From NCBI GenBank assembly GCA_027485675.1, contig JAIXQP010000022.1, positions 246,502 to 310,501 of the forward strand: a stretch of 64,000 nucleotides of DNA, read 5' to 3'. Position numbers and translations under genes: made by a program. This document shows positions 25,243 through 33,507 of this stretch, piece after piece. This DNA is from Terriglobales bacterium (lineage in GTDB: Bacteria > Acidobacteriota > Terriglobia > Bryobacterales > Bryobacteraceae). The notes beneath the pieces are model-generated. The model did no database searches and was not told the DNA's origin. It saw only the letters and a program-made list of their open reading frames with translations. Numbering within the stretch: position 1 is the stretch's first letter; the number at the start of each line of letters is the position of its first letter.

Positions 25243-25312
25243 CTTCGAGATTGATTCTCTAAAAGCTCCGATGACTTCCTCACCAGCCCGCCGTGAAACC
25301 GGCGGGCTTTTT
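25191..25312 (+). promoter_or_regulatory. Transcription attenuator of the his operon
   Basis: Three mutually exclusive pairings can be read directly. 1:2, CAGCCTGC (25191-25198) pairs perfectly with GCAGGCTG (25227-25234), extended by ATCC/GGAT; segment 1 lies inside the His-codon run. 2:3, GCTGG (25231-25235) with CCAGC (25283-25287), plus CGGCGG (25217-25222) with CCGCCG (25288-25293). 3:4, the terminator hairpin 25285-25308. A ribosome stalled on His codons would cover segment 1, free segment 2 to hold segment 3 and so prevent termination. Free translation would allow 1:2 and 3:4. The pairings are seen; the regulation is inferred from the enterobacterial his paradigm. Confidence 0.82.
25285..25312 (+). 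terminator. Intrinsic terminator (attenuator arm 3:4) before hisI
   Basis: A perfect 9-bp stem AGCCCGCCG / CGGCGGGCT around a six-base loop, directly followed by TTTTT (25308-25312). It ends 4 bases before the hisI ATG. The 3' arm holds GGCGGG about 10 bases from that ATG, the only Shine-Dalgarno-like sequence there, so the hairpin may also hide the ribosome site. Confidence 0.9.
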
Positions 25313-25316
25313 CTAT

Positions 25317-25691
25317 ATGGACCTAGACTTTAAAAAATCGGACGGCCTCGTAACCGCCGTCATCCAGCACTACGAAACCAAGCGGATTCTCATGGTCGGC
25401 TACATGAACGAGGAATCGTTCCGGCTGACCGTGGAGCGGGGTTACGCCATCTTCTTTTCGCGCAGCCGCCAGAAGCTCTGGCTGAAGGGCGAATCCTCCG
25501 GCCATAAGCTGCTCGTCAAGTCCATCCAGACCGATTGCGACAAAGACGCGGTGCTCGTGATGGTGGACCCGGTGGGCCCCGGCGTGTGCCACGAAGGCTA
25601 CGAAAGCTGCTTCTTCCGCACGCTGACCGATGGCGAGTGGCAGGTTTCCGAGAATCAAACGTACGATCCCAAGGCAGTCTATGACAAGTAA
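25317..25691 (+). CDS. hisI: Phosphoribosyl-AMP cyclohydrolase
   Basis: 124 residues, a stand-alone HisI without the HisE pyrophosphatase domain. Family motifs are [27 protein letters not shown] (substrate site), and metal ligands in [10 protein letters not shown] and [10 protein letters not shown] (Cys and His for zinc, Asp for magnesium). It opens the purine ring of PR-AMP in step 3 of histidine synthesis. The frame extends back to a GTG at 25293, but that codon lies in the terminator loop, so the ATG at 25317 is the start. It is the first structural gene of the operon and overlaps hisG by 11 bases. Confidence 0.95.
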   Translation: MDLDFKKSDGLVTAVIQHYETKRILMVGYMNEESFRLTVERGYAIFFSRSRQKLWLKGESSGHKLLVKSIQTDCDKDAVLVMVDPVGPGVCHEGYESCFFRTLTDGEWQVSENQTYDPKAVYDK

Positions 25692-26559
25692 CAAGCTCAA
25701 ACTCGGCATTCCCAAGGGAAGCCTCGAAAACGCCACCATCGACCTGTTCCGCCGCGCCGGCTTCAACATCTCCGTTTCGAGCCGCAGTTACTTCCCTTCG
25801 ATTGACGATCCGGAGATCGAATGCATGCTGATCCGGGCGCAGGAGATGGCGCGCTACGTTGAGGACGGCATCCTGGACGCCGGGCTGACCGGCCACGACT
25901 GGGTGAAGGAGTCCGAGGCGGATGTCGAGACGGTGGCCGACCTAGTCTATTCGAAGGCTAGCTTCGGCAAGGTGCGTTGGGTGCTGGCAGTGCCCGAGTC
26001 GTCCCCGGTGCAGAGCGTCAAGGACCTGGAAGGCAAGATCATCGCGACGGAGCTGGTGCAGTTCACCAAGAACTACCTGAAGGCCAACGGCGTGAACGCG
26101 AAGGTCGAGTTCTCGTGGGGGGCCACCGAAGTGAAGCCGCCGGTGCTGGCCGATGCGATCGTGGAGGTCACCGAGACCGGTTCTTCGCTGCGGGCCAACA
26201 AGCTGCGGATTGTGGAAGAGTTGATGAGTTCGAATACGCAGCTCATCGCCAACAAGACGTCCTGGGCGGACGCCTGGAAGCACCAGAAGCTTTCGGACAT
26301 CCGCCTGTTGCTCGACGGCGCCATCGCCGCGTTGGGCAAGGTGGGCCTGATGCTCAACGTCCGGCGCTCTGATCTCGACAAAGTCCTGGCGACGCTGCCC
26401 GCCCTGAAGAACCCGACCATCTCGCAACTGAGTGACTCCGAGTGGGTGGCCGTGAATACGATTCTCGACGAGATTACGGTCCGTAACCTGATTCCGCGGC
26501 TGAAGGCGGCGGGGGCGCAGGGCATCGTCGAGTATCCGCTGAATAAGATCGTAATGTAA
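25681..26559 (+). CDS. hisG: ATP phosphoribosyltransferase, long form
   Basis: 292 residues, the length of the homohexameric long form with a C-terminal ACT-like regulatory domain, which does not need HisZ. Visible motifs: [16 protein letters not shown] at the N-terminus, [19 protein letters not shown], the PRPP loop region in [15 protein letters not shown], and the C-terminal [20 protein letters not shown] typical of the regulatory domain. The enzyme catalyses the first committed step and is normally inhibited by histidine, so the pathway here has both enzyme-level and attenuation control. The ATG lies inside the last codons of hisI (11-base overlap). Confidence 0.96.
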   Translation: MTSNKLKLGIPKGSLENATIDLFRRAGFNISVSSRSYFPSIDDPEIECMLIRAQEMARYVEDGILDAGLTGHDWVKESEADVETVADLVYSKASFGKVRWVLAVPESSPVQSVKDLEGKIIATELVQFTKNYLKANGVNAKVEFSWGATEVKPPVLADAIVEVTETGSSLRANKLRIVEELMSSNTQLIANKTSWADAWKHQKLSDIRLLLDGAIAALGKVGLMLNVRRSDLDKVLATLPALKNPTISQLSDSEWVAVNTILDEITVRNLIPRLKAAGAQGIVEYPLNKIVM

Positions 26560-26571
26560 GGCGAGGCAATC

Positions 26572-27816
26572 ATGATCAAGATAGTCGACGCGGGGCAAGT
26601 TACGAAGATACTGTCGCGGAAAGCGGCGCGGCTGGGCGAGGCGGAGGCCATCGTCAAGCCCATGCTCGAAGCCGTGAAGAAACGCGGCGACGCGGCCGTG
26701 ATGGAGTACGCGCGTCAATTCGATTCGCTCGAGCGGAAGTCGCTGCGCGTGCCGGAGGAGGAGCTGGCGACGGCCGCGGCCGGCCTCTCCCCCGCGTTCA
26801 AGGCCGCGGTCAAGACGGCCTCGGCGAACATCCGCGCGTACGCCAAGCTCCAACTGCCGGTGGCGAAGTCCGTGACCGTCTCGCCGGGATTAAAGCTCGG
26901 GCAGATTGTCCGGCCGCTCGATACCGTGGCGGCGTACATTCCGGCCGGCCGCTATCCGCTGCCGTCGACGCTGTTGATGACCGTGATCCCGGCGCAGGTG
27001 GCCGGGGTGCCGAACATCTGCGTGACGTCTCCGCGGGTGGTGCCGGAGATATACGGCACGGCGTCGCTGTTGAAGGTGCCGAACGTATTCCAGATGGGCG
27101 GGGCGCAGGCGATTGCGGCCTTTGCCTACGGGACGAAGACCGTGCCGCGCGCCGACCGCATCGTCGGTCCGGGCAACATCTACGTGGCGGCGGCGAAGAA
27201 GCTGCTGGCGGGCGAAGTGGGCATCGACTTCATCGCGGGGCCGACCGAGATTCTGATGATCGCCGAAGAGGGCAACGCGGCGTGGATCGCGGCGGATATG
27301 CTGGCGCAGGCCGAGCATGATACGGACGCCTCGGCGGTGCTGCTGACGACATCGAAGCTGTTGGCGCTGGCGGTGCAGAGCGAAATCGAGAAGCAGTTGG
27401 GGACGCTTTCGACGGCGAAAACGGCCCGGGTCGCGATTGATAAGAACTCGGCGATTATCCTGATGGAGTCGGTTGATCAGGCCATTGAAGTGGCCAACCG
27501 CTTCGCTCCGGAGCACCTTTCGATCCCGTCGGCCTCGTGGTTGAAGCAGATTCGCCACGCGGGCAGCGTGTTTATTGGGCCCCACAGCCCGGAAGCCGCT
27601 GGCGATTATGCGAGCGGCCCCAATCACGTGCTGCCCACGAGCGGCGCCGCCCGGCTGCGCGGCGGCCTTTCGGCGGCGGACTACGTGAAGGTGATTTCGA
27701 CGCAGGAGCTGAGCGCTTCCGCGCTCAAGAAGCTGACCCCGGCCGTGACGACGCTGGCCCGGGCGGAGGGTCTGGAGGCGCACGCGCGCTCCGTGGAGGT
27801 TCGCAGTGCCAAGTAG
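26572..27816 (+). CDS. hisD: Histidinol dehydrogenase
   Basis: 414 residues. Family signatures are QIVRPLDTVAAYIPAGRYPLPSTL-type region (about 104-127), NIYVAAAKKLLAGEVGID, GPTEILMIAEEGNA, QAEHDTDASAVLL (with the catalytic His), EHLSIPSA, and the Gly/His-rich YASGPNHVLPTSGAARL containing a zinc His. It oxidises L-histidinol to L-histidine in two NAD-dependent steps. Upstream GGCGAGG gives a good ribosome site. The end overlaps hisC by 11 bases. Confidence 0.97.
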   Translation: MIKIVDAGQVTKILSRKAARLGEAEAIVKPMLEAVKKRGDAAVMEYARQFDSLERKSLRVPEEELATAAAGLSPAFKAAVKTASANIRAYAKLQLPVAKSVTVSPGLKLGQIVRPLDTVAAYIPAGRYPLPSTLLMTVIPAQVAGVPNICVTSPRVVPEIYGTASLLKVPNVFQMGGAQAIAAFAYGTKTVPRADRIVGPGNIYVAAAKKLLAGEVGIDFIAGPTEILMIAEEGNAAWIAADMLAQAEHDTDASAVLLTTSKLLALAVQSEIEKQLGTLSTAKTARVAIDKNSAIILMESVDQAIEVANRFAPEHLSIPSASWLKQIRHAGSVFIGPHSPEAAGDYASGPNHVLPTSGAARLRGGLSAADYVKVISTQELSASALKKLTPAVTTLARAEGLEAHARSVEVRSAK

Positions 27817-28876
27817 TTCGAAGCTGCGGCCGCGGCCGGCGGTCGAGAAGATGGCCCCCTACCATCCGCCCACCGGGGGACGGGGAGACAAGCTGCGCCT
27901 CGATTTCAATGAGAACACGATCGGGTGCTCGGAGAAGGTAACGCAGTTCCTGGTGGAGCACTTAGTCGAGAACGACTTGGCGGTGTATCCCGAGTACAAC
28001 GAGGCGCGCAAGGAGTTAGCGGCTTACTTCAAGGTCGGCGAGAACGAGTTCGCCTTGACCAATGGCACCGATGAGGCGATTCAGGTTCTGATTAACACCT
28101 ACGTCGATGACGACGATGAGGTGTTGATCCTGAAGCCGGCGTACGCGATGTATAAGTTCTACGCCGAGGTGGCCGGGGCGCAGGTTCGCGAGATCGCCTA
28201 CCGGCCCGGCACGCTGGCCTTCCCGCTGCAGGAGCTGCTCGGCGCCATCCAACCAACGACCAAGGCCATTTTGATTTCGAACCCGAACAACCCGACCGGG
28301 ACCGGGGTGGACCTCGATGGCGTGGTCCGCATCCTGAAGCGGGCGCCGCATGCGGCAGTGCTGATCGATGAGGCCTACTACGAGTTCTCCGGCGTCACGG
28401 CGCTGGGGATGCTCAAGGATTACCCCAACCTGTTCGTTTCGCGCACGTTTTCGAAGGTTTATGGCATGGCGGCGCTCCGGATCGGGTGCCTGTTTACGCA
28501 GGCGGCGAACGTGGAATGGCTGCGGAAGGCGCAGAGCCCGTACTCGGTGAACTCGCTGGCGGTGCTGGCCGCGCGGGCGGCGATCCGGGATCCGCAGTTC
28601 ATTGAACGCTACGTCGGCGAGGTGCTGGCGGCGCGGGAGCTGCTGTATGTGGGTCTCGAGAAGCTGAATATTCCCTACATCAAGAGCCAGGGCAATTTCG
28701 TACTTACGCAGATGGGCGACCGCGCCATTGAGATTCGCGATGGCCTGCGGGAGCGCGGGGTGCTGGTGCGCGATCGGAGTTATGAGATCGCCGGCTGCGT
28801 CCGCATCACGGTGGGCACTCGGCCGCAAATGCGCATCTTACTCAAGGAGCTGGAGGATCTGTGGCGCAAGAAATGA
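27806..28876 (+). CDS. hisC: Histidinol-phosphate aminotransferase
   Basis: 356 residues, a fold-type I PLP enzyme. Motifs: LDFNENTIGCS at the N-terminus, ALTNGTDEAIQVLI, LISNPNNPTGTG, VLIDEAYYEFSG, and SRTFSKVYGMAALRIG with the PLP-binding Lys. The C-terminal Arg for the substrate phosphate/carboxylate is in VRITVGTR. It transaminates imidazole acetol phosphate with glutamate. The start is GTG at 27806, preceded by GGAGG with ideal spacing and inside the end of hisD. Confidence 0.96.
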   Translation: MPSSSKLRPRPAVEKMAPYHPPTGGRGDKLRLDFNENTIGCSEKVTQFLVEHLVENDLAVYPEYNEARKELAAYFKVGENEFALTNGTDEAIQVLINTYVDDDDEVLILKPAYAMYKFYAEVAGAQVREIAYRPGTLAFPLQELLGAIQPTTKAILISNPNNPTGTGVDLDGVVRILKRAPHAAVLIDEAYYEFSGVTALGMLKDYPNLFVSRTFSKVYGMAALRIGCLFTQAANVEWLRKAQSPYSVNSLAVLAARAAIRDPQFIERYVGEVLAARELLYVGLEKLNIPYIKSQGNFVLTQMGDRAIEIRDGLRERGVLVRDRSYEIAGCVRITVGTRPQMRILLKELEDLWRKK

Positions 28877-29526
28877 TTATTTTCGATATGGACGGGGTGC
28901 TCGTGGACGTTACCGAGTCCTATCGGGAAACTATTGTCCGCACGGTGCAGCACTTTACGGGGCAGACGATTGAACGCAGCTTGATTCAGCAGTACAAGAA
29001 CGCCGGCGGCTGGAACAACGACTGGCAGCTTTCGCAGAAAATCGCCGCGGATCTCGGGGTGCAGGTGGAGTATCCGACGGTGGTGGAGTACTTCCAGCAG
29101 ATCTTCTTTGGCGATGGCGACGGCGGCTTGATGGCCCGCGAACAGTGGATTGCGCGGCCGGGGGTTTTGGAAAGCCTTGCCGAACGTTACGAGTTTTCGA
29201 TCTTTACGGGCCGGGAGCGAGCAGAGGCGCAGATGACACTCGACCGGTTCGCCCAGGGTCTGACGTTCGCTCCGATCGTGGGGGCCGACGACGTGCAGTA
29301 CGGCAAGCCCGATCCCGAGGGCATGTTTCAGATCATGTCCGCGTTTCCCGGCCACGGCTTCGTCTATATCGGCGATACGGTGGATGACGCCCGCAGCGCG
29401 AAACTGGCCGGGGTGCCGTTTATCGGCATCGGCCATGGCGACACGGGCGCGCTGTTGCTCGAAGAGGGGGCCAAGAGTTTGATCCCCAGTATCAATGACC
29501 TGGAAGGAGCGCTGGCTACCCTATGA
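28861..29526 (+). CDS. HAD-IA family phosphatase inside the his operon (candidate histidinol-phosphatase)
   Basis: 221 residues with all four HAD motifs: [39 protein letters not shown] and [15 protein letters not shown]. It resembles the HAD-IA 'hyp1' group (TIGR01548-like), often linked with HisB. The operon encodes no HisB N-terminal phosphatase and no PHP- or HisN-type histidinol-phosphatase, so this gene is the natural candidate for that step (inference). The start is GTG at 28861, five bases after a GGAGG; an ATG at 28873 forming an ATGA overlap with hisC is the alternative. It overlaps hisB by 4 bases. Confidence 0.85.
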   Translation: MAQEMIIFDMDGVLVDVTESYRETIVRTVQHFTGQTIERSLIQQYKNAGGWNNDWQLSQKIAADLGVQVEYPTVVEYFQQIFFGDGDGGLMAREQWIARPGVLESLAERYEFSIFTGRERAEAQMTLDRFAQGLTFAPIVGADDVQYGKPDPEGMFQIMSAFPGHGFVYIGDTVDDARSAKLAGVPFIGIGHGDTGALLLEEGAKSLIPSINDLEGALATL

Positions 29527-30125
29527 GAACCGCCACCGTTGAACGCATCACCAAAGAGACGCAGATCCGCGGCAAACTGAAGATCGAAGGTAAAGGCCGC
29601 TACCAGATCTCTACCGGCATCCGGTTTTTTGACCATATGCTCGAGCTCTTCACCAAGCACGGGGGTTTTGATCTGGAGCTGACGGCGACCGGGGACCTGG
29701 ACGTGGATCAACACCACACCGTGGAGGATGTTGGTATAGCCCTGGGCCAGTTGTTCGCGCAGGCGCTGGGCGACCGGAAGGGCATTAACCGCGCGGGATA
29801 CTTTGTGATGCCGATGGATGAGACGCTGTCTGTGGTGGCGGTGGATCTGGGGGGCCGGCCGGCGCTGGTTTATACGGATCTGGTGAAGGTACGGCTGGTG
29901 GGCGACTTACAGACGGAGTTAGTCCACGATTTCTTCGACGGGTTTGCCGTACACGCCGGGGCCAACGTCCATTGCAAGGTACTGTACGGCCGCAGCAATC
30001 ACCACAAGCTCGAAAGCATCTTTAAGTGCTTTGCGCGCGCCATGAAGTTCGCAACGTCGAAAGACGCGCGCTTGAAGGACCAGCTGCCTTCGACCAAGGG
30101 GCTGCTCGAAGGGACCAAGGCATGA
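29523..30125 (+). CDS. hisB: Imidazoleglycerol-phosphate dehydratase
   Basis: 200 residues, the monofunctional dehydratase without an N-terminal phosphatase. The two manganese-binding signatures are intact: [16 protein letters not shown] (about 60-75) and [34 protein letters not shown] precedes the first. It dehydrates IGP to imidazole acetol phosphate in step 6. ATGA overlaps on both sides (with the HAD gene and with hisH) show tight translational coupling. Confidence 0.97.
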   Translation: MRTATVERITKETQIRGKLKIEGKGRYQISTGIRFFDHMLELFTKHGGFDLELTATGDLDVDQHHTVEDVGIALGQLFAQALGDRKGINRAGYFVMPMDETLSVVAVDLGGRPALVYTDLVKVRLVGDLQTELVHDFFDGFAVHAGANVHCKVLYGRSNHHKLESIFKCFARAMKFATSKDARLKDQLPSTKGLLEGTKA

Positions 30126-30721
30126 GCAAAGTCGTCGTATTTGACTATGGCGCCGGGAACCTGCGCAGCGTGCTCAACACGCTGGGGGCGATTGGGGCGC
30201 AGTATGAGTTAGTCGATGACGCCGAAGGGTTGGCGAAGGCGGAGAAGATCATCCTGCCGGGGGTAGGCCACTTCGGGCAGATGGTGCGGACGCTCGATGC
30301 GATGCGGGTGCGCAAGCCGCTGCTGATGCGGATTGCGGACGGAGTTCCCTTCCTCGGCATTTGCCTGGGATTGCAGGCGCTGTTTGAAGAGAGCGAAGAG
30401 GCGCCGGAGTTGCAGGGATTGGGCCTGTTTGCCGGGAAGGTGAAGCGCTTTCCGGACGATGCGCGGGTGCCGCATATGGGTTGGAATGAGCTGGAGGTGC
30501 GGGCGGGGTCGCGGCTGTTGCGGAATCTGCCGGAGCGGCCGTATCTGTACTTCGCGCATAGTTACTATGTCCCGGCGCATGAGTACGCCGCGGCGACTTG
30601 TATCTATTCCGAACCGTTCACCGCGGTTCTCGAACACGAGAATGTTTATGGGGTGCAGTTCCACCCTGAAAAATCCGGCGCGCTGGGGTTACAAATTGTT
30701 AAAAACTTCGTGGACCTTTGA
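30122..30721 (+). CDS. hisH: Imidazole glycerol phosphate synthase, glutaminase subunit
   Basis: 199 residues, a class I glutamine amidotransferase. It shows [11 protein letters not shown] at the start, the PGVGHFGQ oxyanion segment, the nucleophile elbow [11 protein letters not shown] with the catalytic Cys, and the His-Glu pair in VQFHPEKSG. The subunit supplies ammonia to HisF. The frame is open upstream to 30026, but the ATG at 30122 overlapping hisB (ATGA) matches the family N-terminus. Confidence 0.97.
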   Translation: MSKVVVFDYGAGNLRSVLNTLGAIGAQYELVDDAEGLAKAEKIILPGVGHFGQMVRTLDAMRVRKPLLMRIADGVPFLGICLGLQALFEESEEAPELQGLGLFAGKVKRFPDDARVPHMGWNELEVRAGSRLLRNLPERPYLYFAHSYYVPAHEYAAATCIYSEPFTAVLEHENVYGVQFHPEKSGALGLQIVKNFVDL

Positions 30722-30725
30722 CACT

Positions 30726-31493
30726 ATGCTGGCGAAACGCATTATTCCCTGCCTTGACGTGACGGCCGGCCGGGTCGTCAAGGGCGTCAACTTTGTCAAT
30801 CTCAAGGACGCCGGCGACCCCGTGGAGCTTTCTGAGCGGTATAACACGCAGGGCGCCGATGAGCTGGTCTTTCTCGACATCACGGCCTCTTCGGACGAAC
30901 GGAACACGATGGTGGACGTGGTGGCGCGGACGGCGCAGAAGGTGTTCATTCCGTTGACGGTGGGCGGCGGTTTGCGGTCCGTCGTCGATGCGCGCAAGAT
31001 CCTGATGGCGGGCGCGGACAAGGTCAGCGTCAACACGGCGGCGGTGCGCGATCCGGGCCTGATTACCCTGCTTTCGAACGAGTTCGGCGCGCAGGCGGTG
31101 GTGCTGGCGATTGACGCGCGGCGGCGGCCAGGCGGGGGTGGCTGGAACGTTTTTACCAAGGGTGGCCGCGTGGACGAGGGGATGGACGCCGTCGCCTGGG
31201 CCGCCAAGGGGATGGAGTTGGGCGCGGGCGAGATTCTGCTGACGTCGATGGATACCGATGGGGTGCAGGACGGCTTCGACTGCGAGTTAACGGCAGCCGT
31301 TTCGCGCGCCACGCGCATCCCGGTGATCGCGAGCGGTGGGGCCGGCAAACCCGAACATTTTCTGAAGGTGTTGACCGAAGGAGAGGCCGACGCCGCGCTC
31401 GCCGCCAGTATCTTTCACTTCGGCACTTACACCGTGGATGACCTGAAAGAGTATCTCGACAAACGCGGTATTGTCGTGCGGAGAACCAAGTGA
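30726..31493 (+). CDS. hisF: Imidazole glycerol phosphate synthase, cyclase subunit
   Basis: 255 residues, a beta/alpha barrel. The two catalytic Asp are in [15 protein letters not shown] (about residue 11) and [16 protein letters not shown] (about 130). Phosphate-binding loops are in TVGGGLRS and [12 protein letters not shown]. It closes the imidazole ring to give IGP and AICAR, using ammonia from HisH. It starts 4 bases after hisH and overlaps hisA by 4 bases. Confidence 0.97.
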   Translation: MLAKRIIPCLDVTAGRVVKGVNFVNLKDAGDPVELSERYNTQGADELVFLDITASSDERNTMVDVVARTAQKVFIPLTVGGGLRSVVDARKILMAGADKVSVNTAAVRDPGLITLLSNEFGAQAVVLAIDARRRPGGGGWNVFTKGGRVDEGMDAVAWAAKGMELGAGEILLTSMDTDGVQDGFDCELTAAVSRATRIPVIASGGAGKPEHFLKVLTEGEADAALAASIFHFGTYTVDDLKEYLDKRGIVVRRTK

Positions 31494-32191
31494 TTCTACC
31501 CTGTATAGATTTGATGGACGGCAAGGTCGTCCAACTCGTGCAAGGCAAAGAGAAGGCCCTCGAAGGGGATGCCCCGGAGGTGATGCTCCAGAAGTTTGCC
31601 GGTTTCCCGGAGATCCAAGTGATTGACCTGGACGCGGCGCTGGGCAAGGGCGAGAACGATGCAATCGTCGAAGCGCTCTGCGCCAAGGCGCGCTGCCGGG
31701 TGGGCGGCGGGGTCCGCACGCCGGAACGGGCGGAGAAGTTGGTGGAACAAGGGGCGCACCGGGTGATTATCGGCACGTCAGCGTTCCGCGCCGACGGCCC
31801 CAACTACGCGCTGCTGTCGGATATGGTGGCGGCGGTGGGTCCGGAGAAGATTCTGATCGCCATGGATTCCAAGGGCGGCAAGATTACCGTCAAAGGCTGG
31901 ACCGAGTCCATTAACTTCACGGCCGAGGAGTTAGTGACGCAGCTCGAGCCTTACTGCAGCGGCTTCCTGTGCACCTATGTGGATAAAGAGGGCATGATGC
32001 AGGGGACGGACCTTGATTGGTTCCGCCGGCTCCGCCAGGAGATGAGCCCCTCGCACGAGTTGACCGCCGCCGGCGGGGTGACCACGCTCGACGACGTCCG
32101 CGCCCTGCAGGCCATGAACGTTCATGCTGCGTTGGGCATGGCCATTTATACCGGCCGGATCGCGCTCGACGACCTTCGAAAAATGCTCTAG
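31490..32191 (+). CDS. hisA: Phosphoribosyl isomerase (HisA family)
   Basis: 233 residues, slightly short for HisA (about 240-250). The barrel motifs are present: [15 protein letters not shown] with the catalytic Asp, [22 protein letters not shown], and the second Asp in [16 protein letters not shown]. The C-terminal [14 protein letters not shown] binds phosphate. It isomerises ProFAR to PRFAR. The start is GTG overlapping the hisF stop (GTGA). The [15 protein letters not shown] version of the second half differs from the usual AVDxRxGxVAVxGW, a mild divergence within the family. Confidence 0.9.
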   Translation: MILPCIDLMDGKVVQLVQGKEKALEGDAPEVMLQKFAGFPEIQVIDLDAALGKGENDAIVEALCAKARCRVGGGVRTPERAEKLVEQGAHRVIIGTSAFRADGPNYALLSDMVAAVGPEKILIAMDSKGGKITVKGWTESINFTAEELVTQLEPYCSGFLCTYVDKEGMMQGTDLDWFRRLRQEMSPSHELTAAGGVTTLDDVRALQAMNVHAALGMAIYTGRIALDDLRKML

Positions 32192-32202
32192 GATTGCCAC
32201 TC

Positions 32203-33507
32203 ATGTCTTCCCGCCTCGTTTGCTTCAACCCCGATTGCCGCGCTGAATACGCCTCCACGGAAGTCCTCTATGCGTGCACCAAGTGCGGCGGATTACTCGA
32301 AGCCCGGATCGACTATGACCGCGCCGCCGCTGCCGGCTGGAAGCAGCTTTGGCGGGAACGGCGGATGTCGAACGCGCCGCTTGATGCCTCCGGCGTCTGG
32401 CGTTACCGGGAGATGCTCGACCTGTTCGACGGCTTTGAACACGTAGTGACGCTGCGTGAAGGCAATACGCCGCTGCTACCGGGCGCGAAGGCGGCGGCCT
32501 ACGGAGGGTTGGACCATGTGGTGTTCAAGCACCAGGGGTTCAATCCCACCGGCAGTTTCAAAGACAACGGGATGACCTGCGGGGCGACCCAGGCCAAGCG
32601 GCTGGGGCTTAAGCGGGTGGCTTGTGTTTCGACTGGCAATACGTCGGCTTCGATGGCGGCTTACGCCGCTACCTCCGGCCTCGATCCGATCATCTTCATT
32701 CCGAACGGCAACATCGCGTTTGGCAAGCTTTCGCAGGCGCTCGATTATGGGGCGAAGACGCTGCAGGTGGAGGCGAATTTCGACCAGATTCTGGCGCTGG
32801 TGCGGGAGTTGGCGGACCGCTTGGGCATCTATCTGCTCAACTCCGTGAACCCGTTCCGGATTGAGGGGCAGAAGTCGATTGTGATTGAGATGCTCGATCA
32901 GCGGGATTGGAAGGTGCCGGATTGGGTAGTGCTGCCGGGCGGGAACTTAGGCAACGTCAGCGCGTTTGGTAAGGGGCTGCGCGAGTTACTCGACTTAGGC
33001 TTGATTGATAAGCTGCCGCGGCTGGCTGTCGTGCAGGCGGCGGGTTCGGCGCCGTTTTATGACTACGTCCGGCAGGACGATAAGGCGCACTTCCCGACCG
33101 TGACGAAGCCGGAGACGCTGGCGACGGCGATCAAGATCGGCGACCCGGTGAGCTACCCGAAGGCGCTGCTGGAGATTGAGACCTCGGGCGGGGTGGTGGA
33201 GCGGGCGAACGAACAGGAGATTGCGGACGCCAAGGCGGTGATCGGCGCTTGCGGCATCGGCTGCGAGCCGGCTTCAGCGGCGACGCTGGCGGGGATCAAG
33301 AAGCTGGTGGCGGCCGGGACGATGCGGGCCGACGCGGACGTGGTGGCGGTGCTGACCGGGAACGTTTTGAAGGACCCGGACTACATCTACCACTATCACA
33401 CCGGCGTGCTGAAGGGCCCGCATGGCGAGCCCCTCACGTCCACTTTTGGGAACAAGCCCACGGTGGTTCCGAACGACGCGGACGCGATTGCCGCGCTGCT
33501 CGGTTAG
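32203..33507 (+). CDS. thrC: Threonine synthase
   Basis: 434 residues, a fold-type II PLP enzyme. The N-terminus has a zinc-ribbon-like Cys set (CFNPDCRAEY and CTKCGGLLE), as in the ThrC group that resembles archaeal and plant enzymes. The PLP Lys is in NPTGSFKDNGMT, and the phosphate site is in ACVSTGNTSASMAAYA. It converts O-phosphohomoserine to threonine. It begins 11 bases after hisA and so is probably the last gene of the his transcript, although it belongs to another pathway. The stop overlaps the convergent M28 gene by 4 bases. Confidence 0.93.
   Translation: MSSRLVCFNPDCRAEYASTEVLYACTKCGGLLEARIDYDRAAAAGWKQLWRERRMSNAPLDASGVWRYREMLDLFDGFEHVVTLREGNTPLLPGAKAAAYGGLDHVVFKHQGFNPTGSFKDNGMTCGATQAKRLGLKRVACVSTGNTSASMAAYAATSGLDPIIFIPNGNIAFGKLSQALDYGAKTLQVEANFDQILALVRELADRLGIYLLNSVNPFRIEGQKSIVIEMLDQRDWKVPDWVVLPGGNLGNVSAFGKGLRELLDLGLIDKLPRLAVVQAAGSAPFYDYVRQDDKAHFPTVTKPETLATAIKIGDPVSYPKALLEIETSGGVVERANEQEIADAKAVIGACGIGCEPASAATLAGIKKLVAAGTMRADADVVAVLTGNVLKDPDYIYHYHTGVLKGPHGEPLTSTFGNKPTVVPNDADAIAALLG

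Noticed and set aside
25293..25316. GTG at 25293 as the hisI start
   Set aside because: It lies in the loop of the attenuator terminator, gives eight residues unlike HisI N-termini, and has no ribosome site; the ATG at 25317 fits.
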